From: Henricia sp. BOLD:AAB3569
Taxonomy: Eukaryota; Echinodermata; Asteroidea; Spinulosida; Echinasteridae
Direction of reading: 5' to 3'
NCBI GenBank assembly: GCA_037783545.1
Contig: JBBELK010001642.1
Location: 51,636-115,635 of the forward strand
Length of the DNA: 64,000 bases
Part shown: in pieces, positions 1-12,890 of the stretch
Layout: the number at the start of each line of letters is the position of its first letter
Numbering within the stretch: the stretch's first letter is position 1
The notes under the pieces: generated by a model
What the model was told of the DNA's origin: nothing
Database searches by the model: none
The model's input: only the letters and a program-made list of their open reading frames with translations
Translations under genes and position numbers: made by a program

Positions 1-58
1 TGGTGTACATTTGTACGGTCGTTTACTCACCCCGGATTGTGACGGGAATTAGGTCAAA
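1..58 (+). repeat. Partial monomer at the left edge
   Basis: The window opens inside a monomer of the subfamily with TACGGTCGTTTACTCACCCC before the phase mark. The missing part lies outside the window, so the array continues to the left. Confidence 0.9.
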
Positions 59-1150
59 GTGTGTCCCAAATGCCAGCAAATTTGGAAATCAAGGAATTTT
101 CCAACCAACTTCAAGTTTTGCATGCTCCAAACTGTATATATTCCGCTCTTGTCATGCAAAATTGACAGATTTTCGCTGGGAAATGACGGAGAAATTTCAG
201 AGTTTAGGGAAAACGGAGCTCGGCTACGCGGTTATTCCCCTAACCGTGGCTGTTGGGACACCCTGCGCCGCGCTGGTGTACATTTGTACGGCCGTTGACT
301 CACCCCAGATTGTGACGGGAATTAGGTCAAAGTGTGTCCCAAATGCCGGCAAATTTGGAAATCAAGGAATTTTCCAACCAACTTCAAATTGTGCATGCTC
401 CAAACTGTATATATTCCGCACTTGTCATGCAAAATTGACAGATTTTCGCTGGGAAATGACGGAGAAATTTCAGAGTTTAGTGAAAACGGAGCTCGGCTAC
501 GTGGTTATTCCCCTAACCGTGGCTGTTGGGACACCCTGCGCCGCGCTGGTGTACATTTGTACGGCCGTTGACTCACCCCAGATTGTGACGGGAATTAGGT
601 CAAAGTGTGTCCCAAATGCCGGCAAATTTGGAAATCAAGGAATTTTTCAACCAACTTCAAATTTTGCATGCTCCAAACTGTATATATTCCGCACTTGTCA
701 TGCAAAATTGACAGATTTTCGCTGGGAAATGACGGAGAAATTTCAGAGTTTAGGGAAAACGGAGCTCGGCTACGTGGTTATTCCCCTAACCGTGGCTGTT
801 GGGACACCCTGCGCCGCCCTGGTGTACATGTGTACGGCCGTTGACTCACCCCGGATTGTGACGGGAGTTAGGTCAAAGTGTGTCCCAAATGACGGCAAAT
901 TTGGAAATCAAGGAATTTTCCAACCAACTTCAAATTTTCCCTGCTCCAAACTGTATATATTCCGCACTTGTCATGCAAAATTGACAGATTTTCGCTGGGA
1001 AATGACGGAGAAATTTCAGAGTTTAGGGAAAACGGAGCTCGGCTACGCGGTTATTCCCCTAACCGTGGCTGTTGGGACACCATGCGCCGCGCTGGTGTAC
1101 ATTTGTACGGCCGTTGACTCACCCCAGATTGTGACGGGAATTAGGTCAAA
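59..1150 (+). repeat. Four-unit block also found 11 units downstream
   Basis: Unit order is GCCAGC/TACGCGG, TTGTGCATG with TTTAGTGAAAAC, TTTTGCATG, then GGAGTTAGG with TTTTCCCTG. The same order recurs at 3062-4153, 3003 bp away (exactly 11 units). The copies differ by a handful of substitutions, for example GACGGC against GCCGGC in the fourth unit, so this duplication is older than the near-identical ones further right. Confidence 0.75.
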
Positions 1151-1696
1151 GTGTGTCCCAAATGGCGGCAAATTTGGAAATCAAGGAATTTTTCAATCAA
1201 CTTCAAATTTTGCATGCTCCAAACTGTATATATTCCGCACTTGTCATGCAAAATTGACAGATTTTCGCTGGGAAATGACGGAGAAATTTCAGAGTTTAGG
1301 GAAAACGGAGCTCGGCTACGTGGTTATTCCCCTAACCGTGGCTGTTGGGACACCCTGCGCAACGCTGGTGTACATTTGTACGGCCGTTGACTCACTCCAG
1401 ATTGTGACGGGAATTAGGTCAAAGTGTGTCCCAAATGCCAGCAAATTTGGAAATCAAGGAATTTTCCAACCAACTTCAAATTTTGCATGCTCCAAACTGT
1501 ATATATTCCGCACTTGTCATGCAAAATTGACAGATTTTCGCTGGGAAATGACGGAGAAATTTTAGAGTTTAGGGAAAACGGAATTCGGCTACGTGGTTAT
1601 TCCTCTAACCGTGGCTGTTGGGACACCCTGCGCCGCGCTGGTGTACATTTGTACGGCCGTTGACTCACCCCAGATTGTGACGGGAATTAGGTTAAA

Positions 1697-3334
1697 GTGT
1701 GTCCCAAATGCCGGCAAATTTGGAAATCAAGGAATTTTCCAACCAACTTCAAATTTTGCATGCTCCAAACTGTATATATTCCGCACTTGTCATGCAAAAT
1801 TGACAGATTTTCGCTGGGAAATGACGGAGAAATTTCAGACTTTAGGGAAAACGGAGCTTGGCTACGTAGTTATTCCCCTAACCGTGGCTGTTGGGACACC
1901 CTGAGCCGCGCTGGTGTACATTTGTACGGCCGTTGACTCACCCCAGATTGTGACGGGAATTAGGTCAAAGTGTGTCCCAAATGCCGGCAAATTTGGAAAT
2001 CAAGGATTTTTTCAACCAACTTCAAATTGTGCATGCTCCAAACTGTATATATTCCGCACTTGTCATGCAAAATTGACAGATTTTCGCTGGGAAATGACGG
2101 AGAAATTTCAGAGTTTAGGGAAAATGGAGCTCGGCTACGTGGTTATTCCCCTAACCGTGGCTGTTGGGACACCATGCGCCGCGCTGGTGTACATTTGTAC
2201 GGTCGTTTACTCACCCCGGATTGTGACGGGAATTAGGTCAAAGTGTGTCCCAAATGCCAGCAAATTTGGAAATCAAGGAATTTTCCAACCAACTTCAAAT
2301 TTTGCATGCTCCAAACTGTATATATTCCGCACTTGTCATGCAAAATTGACAGATTTTCGCTGGGAAATGACGGAGAAATTTCAGAGTTTAGGGAAAACGG
2401 AGCTCGGCTACGCGGTTATTCCCCTAACCGTGGCTGTTGGGACACCCTGCGCCGCGCTGGTGTACATTTGTACGGCCGTTGACTCACCCCAGATTGTGAC
2501 GGGAATTAGGTCAAAGTGTGTCCCAAATGCCGGCAAATTTGGAAATCAAGGAATTTTCCAACCAACTTCAAATTTTGCATGCTCCAAACTGTATATATTC
2601 CGCACTTGTCATGCAAAATTGACAGATTTTCGCTGGAAAATGACGGAGAAATTTCAGACTTTAGGGAAAACGGAGCTTGGCTACGTAGTTATTCCCCTAA
2701 CCGTGGCTGTTGGGACACCCTGAGCCGCGCTGGTGTACATTTGTACGGCCGTTGACTCACCCCAGATTGTGACGGGAATTAGGTCAAAGTGTGTCCCAAA
2801 TGCCGGCAAATTTGGAAATCAAGGATTTTTTCAACCAACTTCAAATTGTGCATGCTCCAAACTGTATATATTCCGCACTTGTCATGCAAAATTGACAGAT
2901 TTTCGCTGGGAAATGACGGAGAAATTTCAGAGTTTAGGGAAAACGGAGCTCGGCTACGTGGTTATTCCCCTAACCGTGGCTGTTGGGACACCATGCGCCG
3001 CGCTGTTGTACATTTGTACGGTCGTTTACTCACCCCGGATTGTGACGGGAATTAGGTCAAAGTGTGTCCCAAATGCCAGCAAATTTGGAAATCAAGGAAT
3101 TTTCCAACCAACTTCAAATTTTGCATGCTCCAAACTGTATATATTCCGCACTTGTCATGCAAAATTGACAGATTTTCGCTGGGAAATGACGGAGAAATTT
3201 CAGAGTTTAGGGAAAACGGAGCTCGGCTACGCGGTTATTCCCCTAACCGTGGCTGTTGGGACACCCTGCGCCGCGCTGGTGTACATTTGTACGGCCGTTG
3301 ACTCACCCCAGATTGTGACGGGAATTAGGTCAAA
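1697..3334 (+). repeat. Trimer duplication, 2 x 819 bp
   Basis: Units starting at 1697, 1970 and 2243 are repeated at 2516, 2789 and 3062. Shared private marks are CAGACTTTAGGG with CTACGTAGTT and CACCCTGAGCCG in the first unit, AAGGATTTTTTC with TTGTGCATG in the second, and the TTTACTCA/GCCAGC type in the third. By eye I find three substitutions between copies (near 2636, 2125/2944 and 2186/3005). Confidence 0.85.
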
Positions 3335-4153
3335 GTGTGTCCCAAATGCCGGCAAATTTGGAAATCAAGGAATTTTCCAACCAACTTCAAATTGTGCATG
3401 CTCCAAACTGTATATATTCCGCACTTGTCATGCAAAATTGACAGATTTTCGCTGGGAAATGACGGAGAAATTGCAGAGTTTAGTGAAAACGGAGCTCGGC
3501 TACGTGGTTATTCCCCTAACCGTGGCTGTTGGGACACCCTGCGCCGCGCTGGTGTACATTTGTACGGCCGTTGACTCACCCCAGATTGTGACGGGAATTA
3601 GGTCAAAGTGTGTCCCAAATGCCGGCAAATTTGGAAATCAAGGAATTTTTCAACCAACTTCAAATTTTGCATGCTCCAAACTGTATATATTCCGCACTTG
3701 TCATGCAAAATTGACAGATTTTCGCTGGGAAATGACGGAGAAATTTCAGAGTTTAGGGAAAACGGAGCTCGGCTACGTGGTTATTCCCCTAACCGTGGCT
3801 GTTGGGACACCCTGCGCCGCGCTGGTGTACATTTGTACGGCCGTTGACTCAGCCCGGATTGTGACGGGAGTTAGGTCAAAGTGTGTCCCAAATGCCGGCA
3901 AATTTGGAAATCAAGGAATTTTCCAACCAACTTCAAATTTTCCCTGCTCCAAACTGTATATATTCCGCACTTGTCATGCAAAATTGACAGATTTTCGCTG
4001 GGAAATGACGGAGAAATTTCAGAGTTTAGGGAAAACGGAGCTCGGCTACGCGGTTATTCCCCTAACCATGGCTGTTGGGACACCATGCGCCGCGCTGGTG
4101 TACATTTGTACGGCCGTTGACTCACCCCAGATTGTGACGGGAATTAGGTCAAA

Positions 4154-4699
4154 GTGTGTCCCAAATGCCGGCAAATTTGGAAATCAAGGAATTTTCCAAC
4201 CAACTTCAAATTTTCCCTGCTCCAAACTATATATATTCCGCACTTGTCATGCAAAATTTACAGATTTTCGCTGGGAAATGACAGAGAAATTTTAGAGTTT
4301 AGGGAAAACGGAGCTCGGCTACGCGGTTATTCCCCTAACCGTGGCTGTTGGGACACCCTGCGCCGCGCTGGTGTACATTTGTACGGTCGTTGACTCACCC
4401 CAGATTGTGACGGGAATTAGGTCAAAGTGTGTCCCAAATGCCGGCAAATTTGGAAATCAAGGAATTTTCCAACCAACTTCAAATTTTGCATGCTCCAAAC
4501 TGTATATATTCCGCACTTGTCATGCAAAATTTACAGATTTTCGCTGGGAAATGACAGAGAAATTTTAGAGTTTAGGGAAAACGGAGCTCGGCTACGCGGT
4601 TATTCCCCTAACCGTGGCTGTTGGGACACCCTGCGCCGCGCTGGTGTACATTTGTACGGTCGTTGACTCACCCCAGATTGTGACGGGAATTAGGTCAAA
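4154..4699 (+). repeat. Adjacent pair of AAATTTACAG / GACAGAG units
   Basis: Two consecutive units share CAAAATTTACAG, GAAATGACAGAG and AAATTTTAGAG. The first also has TTTTCCCTG and CTATATATATT; the second has the common TTTTGCATG. The first type returns at 21625 and 24899, far outside this neighbourhood. Confidence 0.75.
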
Positions 4700-5162
4700 G
4701 TGTGTCCCAAATGCCGGCAAATTTGGAAATCAAGGAATTTTCCAACCAACTTCAAATTTTGCATGCTCCAAACTGTATATATTCCGCACTTGTCATGCAA
4801 AATTGACAGATTTTCGCTGGGAAATGAGGGAGAAATTTCAGAGTTTAGGGAAAACGGAGCTCGGCTACGTGGTTATTCCCCTAACCGTGGCTGTTGGGAC
4901 ACCCTGCGCTGCGCTGGTGTACATTTGTATGGCTGTTGACTCACCCCAGATTGTGACGGGAATTAGGTCAAAGTGTGTCCCAAATGCCTGAAAATTTGGA
5001 AATCAAGGAATTTTCCAACCAACTTCAAATTTTGCATGCTCCAAACTGTATATATTCCGCACTTGTCATGCAAAATTGACAGATTTTCGCTGGGAAATGA
5101 CGGAGAAATTTCAGAGTTTAGGGAAAACGGAGCTCGGCTACGTGGTTATTCCCCTAACCGTG

Positions 5163-5172
5163 GCTGTTTGGG
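5163..5172 (+). other. Single-base insertion in one monomer
   Basis: GGCTGTTTGGGACAC has an extra T where other units read GGCTGTTGGGACAC. It shifts the phase by one: the next unit marks are at 5247 and 5520. It is the only insertion in the first 49 kb. Confidence 0.85.
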
Positions 5173-7703
5173 ACACCCTGCGCTGCGCTGGCGTACATTT
5201 GTACGGCCGTTGACTCACCCCATATTGTGACGGGAATTAGGTCAAAGTGTGTCCCAAATGCCGGCAAATTTGGAAATCAAGAAATTTTCCAACCAACTTC
5301 AAATTTTGCATGCTCCAAACTGTATATATTCCGCACTTGTCATGCAAAATTGACAGATTTTCGCTATGAAATGACGGAGAAATTTCAGAGTTTAGGGAAA
5401 ACGGAGCTCGGCTACGTGGTTATTCCCCTAACCGTGGCTGTTGGGACACCATGCGCCGCGCTGGTGTACATTTGTACGGTCGTTGACTCACCCCGGATTG
5501 TGACGGGAATTAGGTCAAAGTGTGTCCCAAATGCCAGCAAATTTGGAAATCAAGGAATTTTCCAACCAACTTCAAATTTTGCATGCTCCAAACTGTATAT
5601 ATTCCACACTTGTCATGCAAAATTGACAGATTTTCGCTGGGAAATGACGGAGAAATTTTAGAGTTTAGGGAAAACGGAGCTCGGCTACGTGGTTATTCCC
5701 CTAACCGTGGCTGTTGGGACACCCTGCGCCGCGCTGGTGTACATTTGTACGGCCGTTGACTCACCCCGGATTGTGACGGGAATTAGGTCAAAGTGTGTCC
5801 CAAATGCCGGCAAATTTGGAAATCAAGGAATTTTCCAACCAACTTCAAATTTTCCCTGCTCCAAACTGTATATATTCCGCACTTGTCATGCAAAATTGAC
5901 AGATTTTCGCCTGGAAATGACGGAGAAATTTCAGAGTTTAGGGAAAACGGAGCTCGGCTACGTGGTTATTCCCCTAACCGTGGCTGTTGGGACACCCTGC
6001 GCCGCGCTGGTGTACATTTGTACGGTCGTTGACTCACCCCAGATTGTGACGGGAATTAGGTCAAAGTGTGTCCCAAATGCCGGCAAATTTGAAAATCAAG
6101 GAATTTCCAAACCAACTTCAAATTTTGCATGCTCCAAACTGTATATATTCCGCACTTGTCATGCAAAATTGACAGATTTTCGCTGGGAAATGACGGAGAA
6201 ATTTCAGAGTTTAGGGAAAACGGAGCTCGCCTACGTGGTTATTCCCCTAGCCGAGGCTGTTGGGACACCCTGCGCCGCGCTGGTGTACATTTGTACGGCC
6301 GTTGACTCACCCCAGATTGTGACGGGAATTAGGTCAAAGTGTGTCCCAAATGCCGGCAAATTTGGAAATCAAGGAATTTTCCAACCAACTTCAAATTCTG
6401 CATGCTCCAAACTGTATATATTCCGCACTTGTCATGCAAAATTGACAGATTTTCGCTGGGAAATGACGGAGAAATTTCAGAGTTTAGGGAAAACGGAGCT
6501 TGGCTACGTAGTTATTCCCCTAACCGTGGCTGTTGGGACACCCTGCGCCGCGCTGGTGTACATTTGTACGGCCGTTGACTCACCCCAGATTGTGACGGGA
6601 ATTAGGTCAAAGTGTGTCCCAAATGCCGGCAAATTTGGAAATCAAGGATTTTTTCAACCAACTTCAAATTTTGCATGCTCCAAACTGTATATATTCCGCA
6701 CTTGTCATGCAAAATTGACAGATTTTCGCTGGGAAATGACGGAGAAATTTCAGAGTTTAGGAAAAACGGAGCTCGGCTACGCGGTTATTCCCCTAACCGT
6801 GGCTGTTGGGACACCATGCGCCGCGCTGGTGTACATTTGTACGGTCGTTGACTCACCCCGGATTGTGACGGGAATTAGGTCAAAGTGTGTCCCAAATGCC
6901 GGAAAATTTGGAAATCAAGGAATTTTCCAACCAACTTCAAATTTTGCATGCTCCAAACTGTATATATTCCGCACTTGTCATGCAAAATTGACAGATTTTC
7001 GCTGGGAAATGACGGAGAAATTTCAGAGTTTAGGGAAAACAGAGCTCGGCTACGTGGTTATTCCCCTAACCGTGGCTGTTGGGACACCCTGCGCCGCGCT
7101 GGTGTACATTTGTACGGCCGTTGACTCACCCCAGATTGTGACGGGAATTAGGTCAAAGTGTGTCCCAAATGCCGGCAAATTTGAAAATCAAGGAATTTCC
7201 AAACCAACTTCAAATTTTGCATGCTCCAAACTGTATATATTCCGCACTTGTCATGCACAATTGACAGATTTTCGCTGGGAAATGACGGAGAAATTTCAGA
7301 GTTTAGGGAAAACGGAGCTCGGCTACGTGGTTATTCCCCTAACCGTGGCTGTTGGGACACCCTGCGCCGCGCTGGTGTACATTTGTACGGCCGTTGACTC
7401 ACCCCAGATTGTGACGGGAATTAGGTCAAAGTGTGTCCCAAATGCCGGCAAATTTGGAAATCAAGGAATTTTCCAACCAACTTCAAATTGTGCATGCTCC
7501 AAACTGTATATATTCCGCACTTGTCATGCAAAATTGACAGATTTTCGCTGGGAAATGACGGAGAAATTTCAGAGTTTAGGGAAAACGGAGCTCGGCTACG
7601 TGGTTATTCCCCTAACCGTGGCTGTTGGGACACCATGCGCCGCGCTGGTGTACATTTGTACGGTCGTTGATTCACACCGGATTGTGACGGGAATTAGGTC
7701 AAA

Positions 7704-8795
7704 GTGTATCCCAAATGCCAGCAAATTTGGAAATCAAGGAATTTTCCAACCAACTTCAAATTTTGCATGCTCCAAACTGTATATATTCCGCACTTGTCAT
7801 GCAAAATTGACAGATTTTCGCTGGGAAATGACGGAGAAATTTTAGAGTTTAGGGAAAACGGAGCTCGGCTACGTGGTTATTCCCCTAACCGTGGCTGTTG
7901 GGACACCCTGCGCCGCGCTGGTGTACATTTGTACGGCCGTTGACTCACCCCGGATTGTGACGGGAATTAGGTCAAAGTGTGTCCCAAATGCCGGCAAATT
8001 TGGAAATCAAGGAATTTTCCAACCAACTTCAAATTTTCCCTGCTCCAAACTGTATATATTCCGCACTTGTCATGTAAAATTGACAGATTTTCGCTGGGAA
8101 ATGACGGAGAAATTTCAGAGTTTAGGGAAAACGGAGCTCGGCTACGTGGTTATTCCCCTAACCGTGGCTGTTGGGACACCATGCGCCGCGCTGGTGTACA
8201 TTTGTACGGTCGTTGACTCACACCGGATTGTGACGGGAATTAGGTCAAAGTGTATCCCAAATGCCAGCAAATTTGGAAATCAAGGAATTTTCCAACCAAC
8301 TTCAAATTTTGCATGCTCCAAACTGTATATATTCCGCACTTGTCATGCAAAATTGACAGATTTTCGCTGGGAAATGACGGAGAAATTTTAGAGTTTAGGG
8401 AAAACGGAGCTCGGCTACGTGGTTATTCCCCTAACCGTGGCTGTTGGGACACCCTGCGCCGCGCTGGTGTACATTTGTACGGCCGTTGACTCACCCCGGA
8501 TTGTGACGGGAATTAGGTCAAAGTGTGTCCCAAATGCCGGCAAATTTGGAAATCAAGGAATTTTCCAACCAACTTCAAATTTTTCCTGCTCCAAACTGTA
8601 TATATTCCGCACTTGTCATGTAAAATTGACAGATTTTCGCTGGGAAATGACGGAGAAATTTCAGAGTTTAGGGAAAACGGAGCTCGGCTACGCGGTTATT
8701 CTCCTAACCGTGGCTGTTGGGACACCCTGCGCCGCGCTGGTGTACATTTGTACGGCCGTTGACTCACCCCAGATTGTGACGGGAATTAGGTCAAA
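7704..8795 (+). repeat. Dimer duplication, 2 x 546 bp, third copy at 9888
   Basis: The pair (GTGTATCCC/GCCAGC/AAATTTTAGAG unit, then CATGTAAAATT unit) occurs at 7704 and 8250 and again at 9888-10433. The second unit of the 8250 copy ends differently (TACGCGGTTATTCTCC and CACCCTGCG), so an exchange breakpoint lies inside it. Confidence 0.8.
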
Positions 8796-10706
8796 GTGTG
8801 TCCAAAATGCCGGCAAATTTGGAAATCAAGGAATTTTCCAACCAACTTCAAATTGTGCATGCTCCAAACTGTATATATTCCGCACTTGTCATGCAAAATT
8901 GACAGATTTTCGCTGGGAAATGACGGAGAAATTTCAGAGTTTAGGGAAAACGGAGCTCGGCCACGTGGTTATTCCCCTAACCGTGGCTGTTGGGACACCC
9001 TGCGCCGCGCTGGTGTACATGTGTACGGCCGTTGACTCACCCCGGATTGTGACGGGAGTTAGGTCAAAGTGTGTCCCAAATGCCGGCAAATTTGGAAATC
9101 AAGGAATTTTCCAACCAACTTCAAATTTTCCCTGCTCCAAACTGTATATATTCCGCACTTGTCATGCAAAATTGACAGATTTTCGCTGGGAAATGACGGA
9201 GAAATTTCAGAGTTTAGGGAAAACGGAGCTCGGCTACGCGGTTATTCCCCTAACCGTGGCTGTTGGGACACCATGCGCCGCGCTGGTGTACATTTGTACG
9301 GCCGTTGACTCACCCCAGATTGTGACGGGAATTAGGTCAAAGTGTGTCCCAAATGGCGGCAAATTTGGAAATCAAGGAATTTTTCAATCAACTTCAAATT
9401 TTGCATGCTCCAAACTGTATATATTCCGCACTTGTCATGCAAAATTGACAGATTTTCGCTGGGAAATGACGGAGAAATTTCAGAGTTTAGGGAAAACGGA
9501 GCTCGGCTACGTGGTTATTCCCCTAACCGTGGCTGTTGGGACACCCTGCGCAACGCTGGTGTACATTTGTACGGCCGTTGACTCACTCCAGATTGTGACG
9601 GGAATTAGGTCAAAGTGTGTCCCAAATGCCGGCAAATTTGGAAATCAAGGAATTTTTCAACCAACTTCAAATTGTGCATGCTCCAAACTGTATATATTCC
9701 GCACTTGTCATGCAAAATTGACAGATTTTCGCTGGGAAATGACGGAGAAATTTCAGAGTTTAGGGAAAACGGAGCTCGGCTACGTGGTTATTCCCCTAAC
9801 CGTGGCTGTTGGGACACCATGCGCCGCGCTGGTGTACATTTGTACGGTCGTTGACTCACACCGGATTGTGACGGGAATTAGGTCAAAGTGTATCCCAAAT
9901 GCCAGCAAATTTGGAAATCAAGGAATTTTCCAACCAACTTCAAATTTTGCATGCTCCAAACTGTATATATTCCGCACTTGTCATGCAAAATTGACAGATT
10001 TTCGCTGGGAAATGACGGAGAAATTTTAGAGTTTAGGGAAAACGGAGCTCGGCTACGTGGTTATTCCCCTAACCGTGGCTGTTGGGACACCCTGCGCCGC
10101 GCTGGTGTACATTTGTACGGCCGTTGACTCACCCCGGATTGTGACGGGAATTAGGTCAAAGTGTGTCCCAAATGCCGGCAAATTTGGAAATCAAGGAATT
10201 TTCCAACCAACTTCAAATTTTCCCTGCTCCAAACTGTATATATTCCGCACTTGTCATGTAAAATTGACAGATTTTCGCTGGGAAATGACGGAGAAATTTC
10301 AGAGTTTAGGGAAAACGGAGCTCGGCTACGCGGTTATTCCCCTAACCGTGGCTGTTGGGACACCCTGCGCCGCGCTGGTCTACATTTGTACGGCCGTTGA
10401 CTCACCCCAGATTGTGACGGGAATTAGGTCAAAGTGTGTCCCAAATGCCGGCAAATTTGGAAATCAAGGAATTTTCCAACCAACTTCAAATTGTGCATGC
10501 TCCAAACTGTATATATTCCGCACTTGTCATGCAAAATTGACAGATTTTCGCTGGGAAATGACGGAGAAATTTCAGAGTTTAGGGAAAACGGAGCTCGGCT
10601 ACGTGGTTATTCCCCTAACCGTGGCTGTTGGGACACCCTGCGCCGCGCTGGTGTACATTTGTACGGCCGTTGACTCACCCCAGATTGTGACGGGAATTAG
10701 GTCAAA

Positions 10707-12890
10707 GTGTGTCCCAAATGCCGGCAAATTTGGAAATCAAGGAATTTTTCAACCAACTTCAAATTTTGCATGCTCCAAACTGTATATATTCCGCACTTGT
10801 CATGCAAAATTGACAGATTTTAGCTGGGAAATGACGGAGAAATTTCAGAGTTTAGGGAAAACGGAGCTCGGCTACGTGGTTATTCCCCTAACCGTGGCTG
10901 TTGGGACACCCTGCGCCGCGCTGGTGTACATGTGTACGGCCGTTGACTCACCCCGGATTGTGACGGGAGTTAGGTCAAAGTGTGTCCCAAATGCCGGCAA
11001 ATTTGGAAATCAAGGAATTTTCCAACCAACTTCAAATTTTCCCTGCTCCAAACTGTATATATTCCGCACTTGTCATGCAAAATTGACAGATTTTCGCTGG
11101 GAAATGACGGAGAAATTTCAGAGTTTAGGGAAAACGGAGCTCGGCTACGCGGTTATTCCCCTAACCGTGGCTGTTGGGACACCATGCGCCGCGCTGGTGT
11201 ACATTTGTACGGCCGTTGACTCACCCCAGATTGTGACGGGAATTAGGTCAAAGTGTGTCCCAAATGGCGGCAAATTTGGAAATCAAGGAATTTTTCAATC
11301 AACTTCAAATTTTGCATGCTCCAAACTGTATATATTCCGTACTTGTCATGCAAAATTGACAGATTTTCGCTGGGAAATGACGGATAAATTTTAGAGTTTA
11401 GGGAAAACGGAGCTCGGCTACGTGGTTATTCCCCTAACCGTGGCTGTTGGGACACCCTGCGCAACGCTGGTGTACATTTGTACGGCCGTTGACTCACTCC
11501 AGATTGTGACGGGAATTAGGTCAAAGTGTGTCCCAAATGCCGGCAAATTTGGAAATCAAGGAATTTTTCAACCAACTTCAAATTTTGCATGCTCCAAACT
11601 GTATATATTCCGCACTTGTCATGCAAAATTGACAGATTTTCGCTGGGAAATGACGGAGAAATTTCAGAGTTTAGGGAAAACGGAGCTCGGCTACGTGGTT
11701 ATTCCCCTAACCGTGGCTGTTGGGACACCATGCGCCGCGCTGGTGTACATTTGTACGGTCGTTGACTCACCCCGGATTGTGACGGGAATTAGGTCAAAGT
11801 GTGTCCCAAATGCCAGCAAATTTGGAAATCAAGGAATTTTCCAACCAACTTCAAATTTTGCATGCTCCAAACTGTATATATTCCGCACTTGTCATGCAAA
11901 ATTGACAGATTTTCGCTGGGAAATGACGGAGAAATTTTAGAGTTTAGGGAAAACGGAATTCGGCTACGTGGTTATTCCTCTAACCGTGGCTGTTGGGACA
12001 CCCTGCGCCGCGCTGGTGTACATTTGTACGGCCGTTGACTCACCCCAGATTGTGACGGGAATTAGGTCAAAGTGTGTCCCAAATGCCGGCAAATTTGGAA
12101 ATCAAGGAATTTTCCAACCAACTTCAAATTTTGCATGCTCCAAACTGTATATATTCCGCACTTGTCATGCAAAATTGACAGATTTTCGCTGGGAAATGAC
12201 GGATAAATTTCAGAGTTTAGGGAAAACGGAGCTCGGCTACGTGGTTATTCCCCTAGCCGAGGCTGTTGGGACACCCTGCGCCGCGCTGGTGTACATGTGT
12301 ACGGCCGTTGACTCACCCCAGATTGTGACGGGAATTAGGTCAAAGTGTGTCCCAAATGCCGGCAAATTTGGAAATCAAGGAATTTTCCAACCAACTTCAA
12401 ATTTTGCATGCTCCAAACTGTATATATTCCGCACTTGTCATGCAAAATTGACAGATTTTCGCTGGGAAATGAAGGAGAAATTTCAGACTTTAGGGAAAAC
12501 GGAGCTTGGCTACGTAGTTATTCCCCTAACCGTGGCTGTTGGGACACCCTGCGCCGCGCTGGTGTACATTTGTACGGCCGTTGACTCACCCCAGATTGTG
12601 ACGGGAATTAGGTCAAAGTGTGTCCCAAATGCCGGCAAATTTGGAAATCAAGGATTTTTTCAACCAACTTCAAATTGTGCATGCTCCAAACTGTATATAT
12701 TCCGCACTTGTCATGCAAAATTGACAGATTTTCGCTGGGAAATGACGGAGAAATTTCAGAGTTTAGGGAAAACGGAGCTCGGCTACGTGGTTATTCCCCT
12801 AACCGTGGCTGTTGGGACACCATGCGCCGCGCTGGTGTACATTTGTACGGCCGTTGACTCACCCCAGATTGTGACGGGAATTAGGTCAAA
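10707..12890 (+). repeat. 8-unit higher-order block, copy 1 (2184 bp)
   Basis: Units in order are marked by GATTTTAGCTGG; ACATGTGTACGG with GGAGTTAGG; GGCGGC with TTTCAATC; CGCAACGC with CTCACTCC; GCCAGC with GAATTC; GGATAAATTTC with CTAGCCGAGG; GAAGGAGAAA; and AAGGATTTTTTC. The same eight follow in the same order at 12891. By eye the copies differ at two sites (GGATAAATTTTAG against GGAGAAATTTTAG, and GGAGAAATTTC against GGAAAAATTTC). Confidence 0.87.

Noticed and set aside
59-298. 79-codon frame repeated in nearly every monomer
   Set aside because: It starts at a GTG, ends at the TGA of TTGACTCA in each monomer, and matches no family I know. It is simply the second forward frame of the satellite.
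3-1565. Long forward open frames throughout the window (for example 3-1565, 14152-17241, 35441-42475, 42370-46446) as genes
   Set aside because: They are the same 91-codon unit repeated. Their ends fall wherever a unit carries a stop or an indel, and the stops are shared between duplicated blocks. No recognisable domain, start context or gene boundary.
6066-6338. Compensating indels in the TTTGAAAATCAAGGAATTTCC units (6066, 7158, 24080, 24353, 26537, 53561)
   Set aside because: At first this looks like a deletion plus an insertion preserving the frame, but two substitutions plus the GGAAA/GAAAA change explain it equally well.
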